This document shows, piece after piece, positions 45,187 to 55,800 of a DNA stretch of 64,000 nucleotides. The first letter of the stretch is position 1; each line of letters starts with the position of its first letter. Position numbers and translations under genes: made by a program. This DNA comes from Desertivibrio insolitus (GTDB lineage Bacteria > Actinomycetota > Actinomycetes > Actinomycetales > Microbacteriaceae). The stretch is taken from positions 269,170 to 333,169 of the forward strand of contig NZ_JAFIQW010000002.1 in NCBI RefSeq assembly GCF_017355965.1. Direction: 5' to 3'. Under the pieces are notes generated by a model, which did not search any database, was not told the origin of the DNA, and worked only from the letters and a program-made list of their open reading frames with translations.

Positions 45187-48100
45187 CGCATTCCTCGTCG
45201 GCGAGGACTGGATCAGCGAGGCGTACTTCACCTCCGACGCGACCAAGCAGTCCTTCCTGGCGCGCGTCATCGAAAGGCGCAAGGACTGGGAGGGGCGCAA
45301 GGAGTCGAACGCGGAGAGCCCACTCACCCGCTTCTCGGCGGTCCGAGGCGACCTCACCGCCCTGCTCATCCGCGCCTCGGACGAGAACTCCACAGAAGAA
45401 GCACGGAGGGCGGCAGCTGCGGAGGCCGCCGACCTCCTTGAGGCGGCTCTCGGATTCCGGGACGCCGGCCGCAGCTGTCACCGCGACGGTCCCATCACCC
45501 GCGTGCAGGCTACGGACATCGAGAAGGATGTCGTCGCGCTCGTGCGCGCAGCTCCGGTCGACAGCATCGAAGACCTGCTCAGCAAGGAGACCGGCCGACT
45601 GGCCGAAGCGTGGGTGGATGAGGATGGCAAGGAGATCGCACAGGCTCCCGCTCGCGCGCTGTCCGCCGTTTTCGCCGACCCGGATGCGCCGGCGTACGCA
45701 CTGGTCTTCGCCGGTCGTTGGGCGCTTGTGGCCGAGCGAACCCGCTGGGCGGAAGGGCGGTACCTGGCCGTCGACCTGCAACTGGTGCTCGATCGAAACG
45801 AGACGAAGCGCGGGGGAGAGGTCGACTCCATCGTTGCCGCCATCCACTCCGAGTCGTTCGTTCCCGAGGCGGACGGGACCGTCTGGTGGGATCAGACTCT
45901 CGACGACTCAGTGAAACACACTGTCGGTGTCTCGCAGGACCTCCGTGAAGGCATCCGCCACTCGATTGAGGTCATCGCCAACGAGGTCGTCAACCGGCGC
46001 GCAGCACGCGGGCTCGAGCCGCTGCCGGCCGAGCAAGCGCAACCGCTGGCGATTCAGTCCCTTCGGTTCCTGTACCGGATCCTGTTCCTTCTCTTCGCTG
46101 AGGCGTCGCCCGAGCTCGAGGTGCTACCGGTCAACGCCGCCGACTACGAACGTGGCTACTCACTCGACCGACTCCGCGAGCTCGTGCAGGTCAAGATCGA
46201 GACCCCGCGCGCGAAGGCGGGCACGCACTTCTATGAGTCCTTGGCGGTGCTGTTCCGCCTCGTCGACAAGGGGCACTCGCCCACATCCGGTGATGCATCC
46301 GAATCGGATGGTTTGACCTTCAACGCCCTGCGCGCCGACCTCTTCAAGCCCGAAGCGACCGCCCTCATCGACGAGGTCGGGCTCGGCAACGCCGCGATGC
46401 AGCAAGTGCTCGACCGGCTGCTGTTGAGCCGCGCCCAGTCCGGGAAGCAACGAGGCTTCATCTCGTACGCGGAGCTCGGCATCAACCAGCTGGGTGCGGT
46501 GTACGAGGGCCTCATGTCGTACACGGGGTTCTTCGCCACCGAGCCGCTGTATGAGGTCGCCCCGAACGGTGATTCGAGCAAAGGCTCGTGGGTGGTTCCG
46601 GTTTCGCGTGTCGACGCCACGGCGGATGGCGAGGAGCAGTGGATCCAGCCACACTTCGTGCTCCGCGAGGATGAGATCACCGGAGCGAAGGTTCCTGTCC
46701 GCTATGACAGCGGCGAGTTCGTATTCCGCCTCGCTGGCCGCGAACGGCAGCAGTCGGCGTCCTATTACACCCCCGAGGTCCTCACTCGGTTCACCGTCTC
46801 TCAGGCGCTCGAGGAACTCCTCGACCAGGACGGCAAGCGGACCAGCGCCGAGGAGATCCTCCAACTGACCGTCTGCGAGCCGGCGCTCGGCTCCGGCGCC
46901 TTCGCCATCGAAGCGGCGCGGCAGCTCGCTGAGCAGTACCTCGCCCGGCGGCAGGAAGAGCTCGGCGAGCGAGTCGATCCGGAGGAGTACCCGCGCCAGC
47001 TGCAGCGGGTGAAGGCGTACATCGCCTTGCACCAGGTCTACGGAGTGGACCTCAATGCGACGGCCGTCGAGCTCGCGGAGATCTCGCTCTGGCTCGACAC
47101 GATGGCACCGGGCCTGCATGCCCCGTGGTTCGGCCTTCACCTACGTCGCGGAAACTCGCTCGTCGGTGCTCGACGAGCCGTGTACTCGAGGGACCAGGTG
47201 GCCAGCAAGTCGTGGCTGACGGCAACCCCACGCGAAGTCCCGCTCTCCAGTGAAGCTGGCATCAACGGCGCCATCCATCACTTCCTTCTTCCCGCCTTGG
47301 GATGGGGATCGGCAGTCGAGGCAAAGGAAGGCAAGACGCTGGCGCCGGACGACGTCGCCGCGCTCAAGGCGTGGCGCCGGTCCATCACGGCAAGGCAATC
47401 GAAGAAGCAAGTCGAAGCGCTCCAGGAACTGGCGCATCGAGTTGAGGCGCTGTGGGACCTTAGCCGACGGCGACTCGCGATCGCGGACCGGGAGATTCGG
47501 CGCGCGATACCCCTCTGGGGCCGGGAGGCAGATGAAGCCGGCATCGTGACGCGTGAGCAGATCGAGGCGTCCCTCGCTGACGAGGATGGGGCCTACCGCC
47601 GCCTCCGTCGAGTGATGGACGCGTGGAACGCACTGTGGTTCTGGCCGCTTTCTCGCGCGACCACCGATGGTGTGGCGCCGCCCACACTCGAGGATTGGAT
47701 TGATGCGTGTCAGCGGCTGCTCGGGCGTCATCGCGAGGTGAAGGCCCGGGCGGCGGCTCAAGGGCAGACGATGATTGGTCTGGGGTCGGACTGGACCGCA
47801 CTGGAAGACGAGGAGCGGCTCGATCTCGGCTTCGCGGGTGCAACGAGTGTCGAAGACGTGCTCACCATGCACCCGTGGCTTCGAGTCTGCGATCGAGTGG
47901 CTGGGGAGCACGGTTTCTTCCACTGGGAAGTCGAGTTCGCCCCCGTTTTCAGGCGAGGAGGGTTTGACCTCCAGGTTGGGAACCCGCCGTGGGTCAGGCC
48001 GAAAGCCGACACCGAGCTACTGATGGCTGAGGCGGACCCATGGTGGAAGCTGGCGGGGAAGCGTACTGAGGTTGAGCTGAAGGAGCATCAAGACAAGGCG

Positions 48101-49813
48101 CTTTCTGATTCCGGTGTGCGGGCGTTGCTGCTGGAATCGACGGGAGCGACAGCCGCAACAAGCAGCTGGATGTCAGACCGGTCAAACTTTCCCGAGCTCT
48201 CGGGACAGACTGACCTGTACAGGGTTTTCATGTCCAGGACATGGTCGCTGATGGCGCCACAGGGTGTCGTGGCTTTGATACACCCCGATTCGCATTTGAC
48301 GGACATTAAGACGGGCGTGCTTAGGTCGCACGCTTACCAACGCCTCCGACGACATTGGCACTTCGAGAACGCCCTACGCCTGTTCGAGATCGGTGGGACA
48401 CGCCAGTACGCCGTCAATGTGTACGGGAGTAAGGGGCAGGCGGTCAGCTTTCTGAGTGCGTCCGCCCTTCGGCCGGAAACTATTGCTGGTTCATTGGTTC
48501 ACAATGGCGACGGACCGGTACCGGGCGAGCGGGATGATGACAATCGTTGGGATCTTCGCTCACATGCGCAGCGAATCCTCACGATTACGCCAGATGTTCT
48601 CCGTGCGTGGAGCGACCTGCTCGAGAGCACCGCTCCCCACATGGAGACGCCCATGGTTTTCCTACCGAATGCCGTCTTCGGCCGGTTGCTGGCGAGGATG
48701 AGCACGTTGCCCCGCTTCAAGGCGAGCAACTTCGAATTCTCGCCTGGTTGGCATGAGCGAGACGACAAGAGGCGCGGGCGCTTCGATGTGGATTGGGGAC
48801 GGCCCGAGTCTGCGGACGATGTGATCCTGCAAGGCGTGCACATTCGCGGAATGAACCCCCGATTCAAGTACCCTCGCGAAACCCTTAAGAGCAAGGGAGA
48901 CTGGGTGAACGTCGACTTGGAGCGACTCGGGCCGACGGAACTGCCTGTGACCTCGTTCAAACCTCGTATTCCGATGGAGGACTATCGGGCCGCCTACGAC
49001 AAATTCAGCGGCCGAAGCGCGTTGGACTTCTACCGCATCGCTTGGCGGAACATGGTCGCCAAACAAACCGAGCGGGCGCTGATGCCTGCGTTGATTCCGC
49101 CTAAACATGGTCACGTTGACGGCATCTACTCCATGGGAGGCGATGTCCCCGCGACGCTGCTGGCGAGTGCGGCTGGCCAGCTGTCGTCCATGCTCAGTGA
49201 TTTTCTCGTCCGGGTAGTCCCGAAGTCGACCATTAGATCGGGGACGATCGCTCGACTTCCCCTCGTGGTCTCGCACCCGCTGGATGACGAGCTGGTTCTA
49301 CGTGTGCTTCGTCTCAATTGCGTGACGTCCGAATACGCTGACCTCTGGGCTGCGGCCTGGCGGCCCCGTATGGCGGAGCTCCAATGGACTGGCGGATTGG
49401 ACTATCCCGGCCGCCGAACTGTGGGCGCCGTGGAGCGCGAGTGGACACCTGCCTCCGCACTCCGGATCGCAAGTGATCGGCGACAAGCGCAAGTCGAGAT
49501 TGACTGCCTCGTCGCTCTGATGTTCGACGTGTCAATCGACGACCTCTGTAACTTGTACGCAACTCAATTCGCAATTCTTCGGAAGTATGACCGAGTTCGC
49601 GATTACTTCGACCGCCGGGGCCGTTTGGTGCCCACGAGTGTTCTAGCTCAGATGCGTACCGAGAAGCGCGATGTCCGAGGAGGTTCGTATCCGCACTGCA
49701 ACGAGGACGGGTTCGAGTACGTATATGAAGCTCCGTTTCGAACGCTGGACCGTGAGTCGGACATGCGTCAGGCTTACGCATGGTTTGAGCGGGTTATGCA
49801 GGAGCGGTCATGA
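45173..49813 (+). CDS. Large adenine-specific DNA methylase, Eco57I/DrmMI-like
   Basis: A 1,546-residue protein. The SAM-binding motif I is CEPALGSGAFAIE (about 568-580), the catalytic motif IV is GNPPWVRPK (about 934-942), the class gamma NPPW form of N6-adenine methylases. The long N-terminal half has no recognisable nuclease motif; the C-terminal third probably holds the target-recognition region. DrmMI of class 1 DISARM and PglX have this layout. ATG at 45173 starts 14 nt inside the SNF2 gene; its stop overlaps the next helicase (ATGA). Base composition drops sharply past about 47.9 kb (75% GC in one sampled backbone-like line at 44.6 kb, 52-53% near 49.5 kb), suggesting a swapped specificity segment. 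Confidence 0.88.
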   Translation: MPLSDAFLVGEDWISEAYFTSDATKQSFLARVIERRKDWEGRKESNAESPLTRFSAVRGDLTALLIRASDENSTEEARRAAAAEAADLLEAALGFRDAGRSCHRDGPITRVQATDIEKDVVALVRAAPVDSIEDLLSKETGRLAEAWVDEDGKEIAQAPARALSAVFADPDAPAYALVFAGRWALVAERTRWAEGRYLAVDLQLVLDRNETKRGGEVDSIVAAIHSESFVPEADGTVWWDQTLDDSVKHTVGVSQDLREGIRHSIEVIANEVVNRRAARGLEPLPAEQAQPLAIQSLRFLYRILFLLFAEASPELEVLPVNAADYERGYSLDRLRELVQVKIETPRAKAGTHFYESLAVLFRLVDKGHSPTSGDASESDGLTFNALRADLFKPEATALIDEVGLGNAAMQQVLDRLLLSRAQSGKQRGFISYAELGINQLGAVYEGLMSYTGFFATEPLYEVAPNGDSSKGSWVVPVSRVDATADGEEQWIQPHFVLREDEITGAKVPVRYDSGEFVFRLAGRERQQSASYYTPEVLTRFTVSQALEELLDQDGKRTSAEEILQLTVCEPALGSGAFAIEAARQLAEQYLARRQEELGERVDPEEYPRQLQRVKAYIALHQVYGVDLNATAVELAEISLWLDTMAPGLHAPWFGLHLRRGNSLVGARRAVYSRDQVASKSWLTATPREVPLSSEAGINGAIHHFLLPALGWGSAVEAKEGKTLAPDDVAALKAWRRSITARQSKKQVEALQELAHRVEALWDLSRRRLAIADREIRRAIPLWGREADEAGIVTREQIEASLADEDGAYRRLRRVMDAWNALWFWPLSRATTDGVAPPTLEDWIDACQRLLGRHREVKARAAAQGQTMIGLGSDWTALEDEERLDLGFAGATSVEDVLTMHPWLRVCDRVAGEHGFFHWEVEFAPVFRRGGFDLQVGNPPWVRPKADTELLMAEADPWWKLAGKRTEVELKEHQDKALSDSGVRALLLESTGATAATSSWMSDRSNFPELSGQTDLYRVFMSRTWSLMAPQGVVALIHPDSHLTDIKTGVLRSHAYQRLRRHWHFENALRLFEIGGTRQYAVNVYGSKGQAVSFLSASALRPETIAGSLVHNGDGPVPGERDDDNRWDLRSHAQRILTITPDVLRAWSDLLESTAPHMETPMVFLPNAVFGRLLARMSTLPRFKASNFEFSPGWHERDDKRRGRFDVDWGRPESADDVILQGVHIRGMNPRFKYPRETLKSKGDWVNVDLERLGPTELPVTSFKPRIPMEDYRAAYDKFSGRSALDFYRIAWRNMVAKQTERALMPALIPPKHGHVDGIYSMGGDVPATLLASAAGQLSSMLSDFLVRVVPKSTIRSGTIARLPLVVSHPLDDELVLRVLRLNCVTSEYADLWAAAWRPRMAELQWTGGLDYPGRRTVGAVEREWTPASALRIASDRRQAQVEIDCLVALMFDVSIDDLCNLYATQFAILRKYDRVRDYFDRRGRLVPTSVLAQMRTEKRDVRGGSYPHCNEDGFEYVYEAPFRTLDRESDMRQAYAWFERVMQERS

Positions 49814-52800
49814 GCGAACTGCTGCCATCCGAGCTCACTCAACGCATCCGAGAGTCGCTCATCGACTACTTAACGACGACCTTTGCGCTTGCAGACCAAG
49901 ACGCACAGAGGGAGCTCGAGCGATTCCTTGAACGCGATGGAGAAGGACTCTTCCGTGGTCCATTTATCAGGACGCGCCTGCCTTTTCGCCCAGCCGACCG
50001 CGGTTGGGATCGCACCCTCGATTGGATGCCGGACAGTTTCGTTCCCTATGGCCATCAAGCCGCTTCGTTCTTGCGGTTGAGCTCGACGCCCTCCGTCAAT
50101 TCGCGACCGATGCCAACCCTGGTAACCACTGGGACAGGGTCCGGTAAGACAGAAGCATTTCTCATCCCGATCATCGACCACGTGCTCCGCGCGAAGCGCG
50201 AGAACGTCGGCGGGGTCAAGGCACTCATCCTCTATCCGATGAACGCTTTGGCGAACGACCAGGCGAAGCGTCTCACCGAACTGCTGACCAAGGATTCACG
50301 CCTCTCGGCGGTGACCGCCGCGCTGTACACCGGTGAGCAGATCGAGAAGCGAACTCGTGTCTCGGTGAAAGGCCTCATCACAGACCGGACGGTGATCCGA
50401 CAGAGCGCACCGGACATCCTGCTCACCAACTACAAGATGCTCGACCAGCTGCTGCTGCGTCACCAGGATGCGAAACTGTGGGCCGACTCGGCCACGAGTC
50501 TCCAGTACATCGTGCTGGACGAATTCCACACCTACGACGGCGCGCAGGGCACCGACGTGGCGATGCTGTTGCGCCGGCTCGGTGCGACGCTGAAGTCGTA
50601 CTGGACCGACGCCAGTCCCGTCACGGACGAGGATCGTTCGCGCCCTCTCGGGATGGTAACGCCGGTTGCGACCTCCGCGACCCTTGGCGACGGCGGCGAC
50701 CCGACCGCGATGGTGAACTTCGCGCGAACCGTCTTCGGCGACGCCTTCGACGCTGACAGTGTCGTCACCGAGTCGCGGCTCTCATTGGATGAGTGGGCGC
50801 AGGAGTCCACGGAAGCGGGTGCCGCGTTCCACCCAGGCACACTCGCCGAGATGAACGCGAAGGTGCGAGAGCTGGGCGATTCTCCGGACGGACGTGCGAT
50901 CGCCGTTGCGGTTCTCAGCGCCCTGACGGCCGAGGACGTCAGCGCCGCGACTTCTGCGGAGCTGCTTGGTCGGGCTCGGCGGCATCCCGTTGTGTTGCGG
51001 TTCGTCGAGTGCACCGCCGCAGCGCAACCGCTGAGCGACCTCGCGGATCTCGTATTCAAGGATCAGCCGGCCGGCGCAGCTCCGCAGGAAGACCGCGTCG
51101 AGGGTGTCCTCAATCTGCTCTCGATGCTGAGCCACCTGCGCGCGGCCTGTGGTCGCGAGGCTGTCAGCGTCGACGTGCACCTCTGGGTACGGGAGCTGAC
51201 GCGCATCGACCGCGCGGCCGCCGCGACACCGCAGTTCCGCTGGTCGGACGACGGCGTCGTGCTGGGTCACGAAGCGCTCGACGCGTCCGATGCGGGGGCC
51301 CACGAGTCGTTCCCCGCCATCTACTGCCGGCACTGCGGCCGTTCCGGCTGGGGCGTCGTGCTCGGCGCCACCGGCACGGATCTCGACTCCGACGACACCG
51401 ACATCCGCCGTCGCCACCTCCTGGGGGACGACCGCTTCCGCCCGCTGATCTTCGCGCCGAAGGAAGCCGACTACCTGTATTTCGATCGTGCCGGGCGGCG
51501 GATCGACGGGCTCCTCTGGCTCCACACCCGGAACCGGCAACTCACCGCGAACATCCCACGCGGCGGTGACCGCGATTTCGACGCAGGCTACGTCCTGCCC
51601 GTCCTCACCCATGTCGGGCCGGACGCGGGGGAGCACTCGAAGAGCGATCTCTGTCCGTCGTGCCAGAAGCCCGACGGCATCCGCTTCCTCGGCAGCGCCA
51701 TCGCGACGCTGCTGTCAGTGACCTTGTCGACGCTGTTCGGTGACCCCAACCTCGACCCACAAGAAAAGAAGGCGCTCGTCTTCACCGACAGCGTCCAGGA
51801 CGCCGCGCATCGGGCTGGCTTCGTCCAGTCCCGGTCACATGCGCTTACGCTCCGCGCGGTCCTTCGAAACGCACTCGGCGATGGGGCGATGAACCTCGAC
51901 CAGCTCGTCGACTCGGCTATCCGGCAAGCGGGCGGCGACTCGTTCGCCCGGTATCGACTCGTCCCGCCCGACCTCAACGCCAACGAATTGTTCCGCGAGT
52001 ACTGGTCGCCTGGCAGCACCGGCAGCAGCGCGCGGAGGGCCGCTGCCGCGGTCCGCGCCCGGTTGCTCTTCGACACCCTGCTGGAGTTCGGCCTGCAGTC
52101 CCGGGTCGGTCGCACCCTCGAGCTGACCGGAAGTGTCACCGCCGAGGTGGATGCCGGGTCGGCAACCGCGCTCGGCGCAATCGGGCAGGCGGTCTGGGAG
52201 GCATACGACCAGTCGGACGTGCTCCCCGGAGCGGAAACCTCCATCCCTGACGCCTCAGCGCGGATTCGTTGGGTTCGGGGCGTGCTGGAGCGGATGCGGG
52301 AACAGGGCGCGATTCAGCACCCGTGGCTCGACTCGTATGTCAAGGAAGACGGCAACCGCTATCGCATTTGGGTTGGCCGGAACCGAGCCATCGGCGTCCC
52401 GGCATTCCCTTCCGGGCGCCCGGCGCCGGCCTTCCCGCGAGTCGGTCCCAAGACGACCGGGGCGAAGTCCGACAACCTGGACACCGTCACCTCGTCGCAG
52501 AGCTGGTACGCGCTGTGGACGTCGAAGTGCCTTCCCGGCGTGACGCCGGGGGAAGGGGCGAAGCTGGCTCGCATGCTGCTCGCCGAGCTTGAGCGCCGTG
52601 ACGTGATCGGGTCGGTCAAGACGACGTCCAGCGCGGATGTCTACTTCCTCCGCAGCGATCAGATCGTGATCGACGCTGTGAGCGAGAACGATCTCGACGG
52701 TGAGCGGGTGCTGCTTCGATGCAACGTGTGCGAAGCGCTGGTCCCCGGCAGTGCGACGGTCATCGACCAGCTTGCAGAGGGCCCATGCACCGTTCAGCGC

Positions 52801-55800
52801 TGCCCAGGCCAGCTGGTTCGCCGACGTGGGGAAGAGAACTTCTATCGGAGTCTCTACTCGTCCACGGACATGCGTCGGGTTGTCGCCCGTGAACACACAA
52901 GTCTGCTCGAGTCGAAGACTCGCCTGGAGTACGAGACGGCGTTCAAGCAGAGCGCTGACAACCCCGACGCCCCCAATGTGCTCGTAGCAACGCCAACACT
53001 CGAGATGGGCATCGACATCGGTGACCTCTCGGCCGTGTTCCTTGCTTCGCTCCCCAAGACGGTCGCCTCGTATGTGCAGCGCATCGGACGTGCCGGCCGC
53101 CTCACCGGCAACTCGCTGAGCATCACGTACGTCACCGGCCGCGGCGAGCAACTGCCGCGGATCGGCGACCCGCTCTCCGTCATCAACGGCAGCGTTCGCC
53201 CGCCCGCGACATACCTCTCGGCCGAGGAAATTTTGCGGCGTCAATTCGTGGCGTTTGTCGCAGACGACATCGGGCGGGATGCGGCATTCGATCACCCGAC
53301 CACCGCTCAGGCGGCGCTCGGGTCGACGAGTCCGGGAAGCTACCTCGGCGAAATCGCCGCCCGTGCCACCGAAGAGATGCTCAACCGATTCCTGGCAACT
53401 TTCGACGCCGTGGCGCCAGATGTCGACCGACGGCTGCGCGAGTGGATCTCCAGGAACGGCGACGCGACCCAGCTCGAGCGCTTCCTCGCCGAGGCCGCCG
53501 GACGGTGGCGCGCGACGATCGACGAGCTCAGTTTCCGCAAGGCTGCTCTCCTGCAGACCATTCCGACACTCGAGGCCAAAGCTCAGTCGCCGGCGGCCAC
53601 CGACGAGGACAAGCGCGCCGAACGGGTGGCACGCGCGACGCTGAAGATGACCGATGGCCAGCTCGGCCGCCTCAAGGGCGAGTACTGGATCAGCGTGCTC
53701 GAGGAGTACGGCATCTTCCCCAACTACACACTGCTCGACGACTCCGTCACGCTGGATGTGGCGCTCAGCTGGTTCGACCCGGACACCCAGAGCTGGGAGT
53801 CGGACAGCATGAGCTACCAGCGCGGCTCCGCCAGCGCGCTCACCGAGTTCGCGCCCGGCGCGACCTTCTACTCCCGCGGCTTCGTCGTCAATATCGATGC
53901 GATCGACCTGGGCCAGGACTCGACGGTGCCGACACCCTGGTCATACTGCCCTGCTTGTGGGTATGCGCGGGCGGAGCTTCCGGGGCAACCCGCGCTGAGT
54001 GAATGTCCGCGATGCAAGGCGAAGGCCATCGGGGACGTCAAACAGCGGATCGACACCGTGCAGATGACGAGTGTGTCCGCGCAAGTGCGACGTGACGACG
54101 CCCTCATCAGTGATTCCCGAGACGAACGTGAGCGCACCCGATACACCGTGCTCACCGCCGCGGACATCGACCCGCACAAGGTCAAATCGCAATGGTTCAT
54201 CGAAGGCTACGACTTCGGCATGCGCCACCTGCCCGACGTTGACCTCCGATGGGTGAACCTGGGGCCGGCAAGTAAGCAGGCGACCTCCCGACCGCTCGCC
54301 GGCCGCGACCTCATGGCTCCGCTGTTCCGAGTCTGTGACACCTGCGGCAAGCTGGACGACTCGAGCAGGTCGAACAGCCGCGAGGAGCACCGACCGTGGT
54401 GTCCGCGTCGGAGCTCTCACGAGGAGCACACCCGCACCGTTGCGCTCATGCGCCAGCTGCACACGCAGGGCGTGTTGGTGCGGTTGCCCTCCACGTTGAA
54501 GTACGACAAGTTCGCCGTTCCGAGTCTGTCGGCCGCGCTCCTTCTGGGGCTCCGTGAACTCATGGGTGGCGCTCCGGACCACATCGAGATCGCGCGGATC
54601 ACGGAGCCGGTCGGGGACGACGGCGAAGTCGCGGACGCCCTGCTGCTCCACGACGTCGTGCCCGGCGGAACCGGTTACCTCGCAGATCTGGCCGACCCGG
54701 CCCGGGTGTGGTCACTTTTGCATGCCGCGTGGCGGACGGTGCGGGATTGCGCCTGCGCCGACGAGGAGCGGCTGGCGTGCCATCGCTGCCTGCTCCCGTT
54801 CGCCCCGCCGTGGGATACCGGAACTGTGGCCCGCGAGACAGCCGAGGTACATCTGCGACGGATCCTGGCCGCCGGTGAGGATGACGTGCCGGATGTTGCG
54901 CAGGGTGAACACGGATGGATTCTCGCGGAGGTGCCGACGGTCCCGGACACCTCTGAGCCGGCCATTGAAGCACGATTCCGGGCACAGTTCGCGAAGCGGC
55001 TGAAGGCGATCGGTGCGACCGTCAAGGAAAAGCCGACGCCGCACGGCAACATGCTGACGATCACGCTTCCCGGCGACGCCCGCGTCTGGAGTCTTGAACC
55101 GCAGGTTCACCTGGGCGCTACCGTTCCTGATTTTGTGCTCCGTTCGACGGACACGACCATCCCGCGAATCGCGATATACACGGACGGGCTCGCGTATCAC
55201 GCCTCCTTAACCCACAACCGGATCGCCGACGATGCGCAAAAGCGGGCGATACTTCGCTCCCAGGGCTACGGAGTGATCGCCGTCACCTGGAAGGACCTCG
55301 ACGACGAGTCGGGCCAGCCGGGGACACCTTGGTGGTACAGCCAAGCGGCGGTGCAGAACGCGCTTTCTCTCAACACCTCTCTCGCACCAGGAGTCATCGA
55401 CGCCGCCCGCGGCGGACCGATGACCATGCTCCTCCGGTGGTTGCAACAGCCGGATGTCGACGCCTGGCGCAAGTTCGGAGACAGCCTGCCGTTGATCTGC
55501 GCAGGCAGTGCGCCTGCAGCGCTCCCGGCCGGCGTGTCTGCGGCCACTATCGCAGTCGCTCAATTGACGTCAGCGGCCGTGCAGGCGGGAGCGGCACACG
55601 GGGTCTCATCGTCGGTGGGCGACCGACTTCGATTCCTTGCCCTGCTCACGGCCCCGAACGGCGTCCTGTCCACCGACGCGGCGCTGGTTCTCGACGATCG
55701 AAGCGAAGCACTTCTCGGCGATGGGTTCGCTAACGACTGGCGCAGGTGGCTGACGCTCTCCAACCTCATGTTCCTCCGGCAGGCGCCGCTTGTCGTCGGT

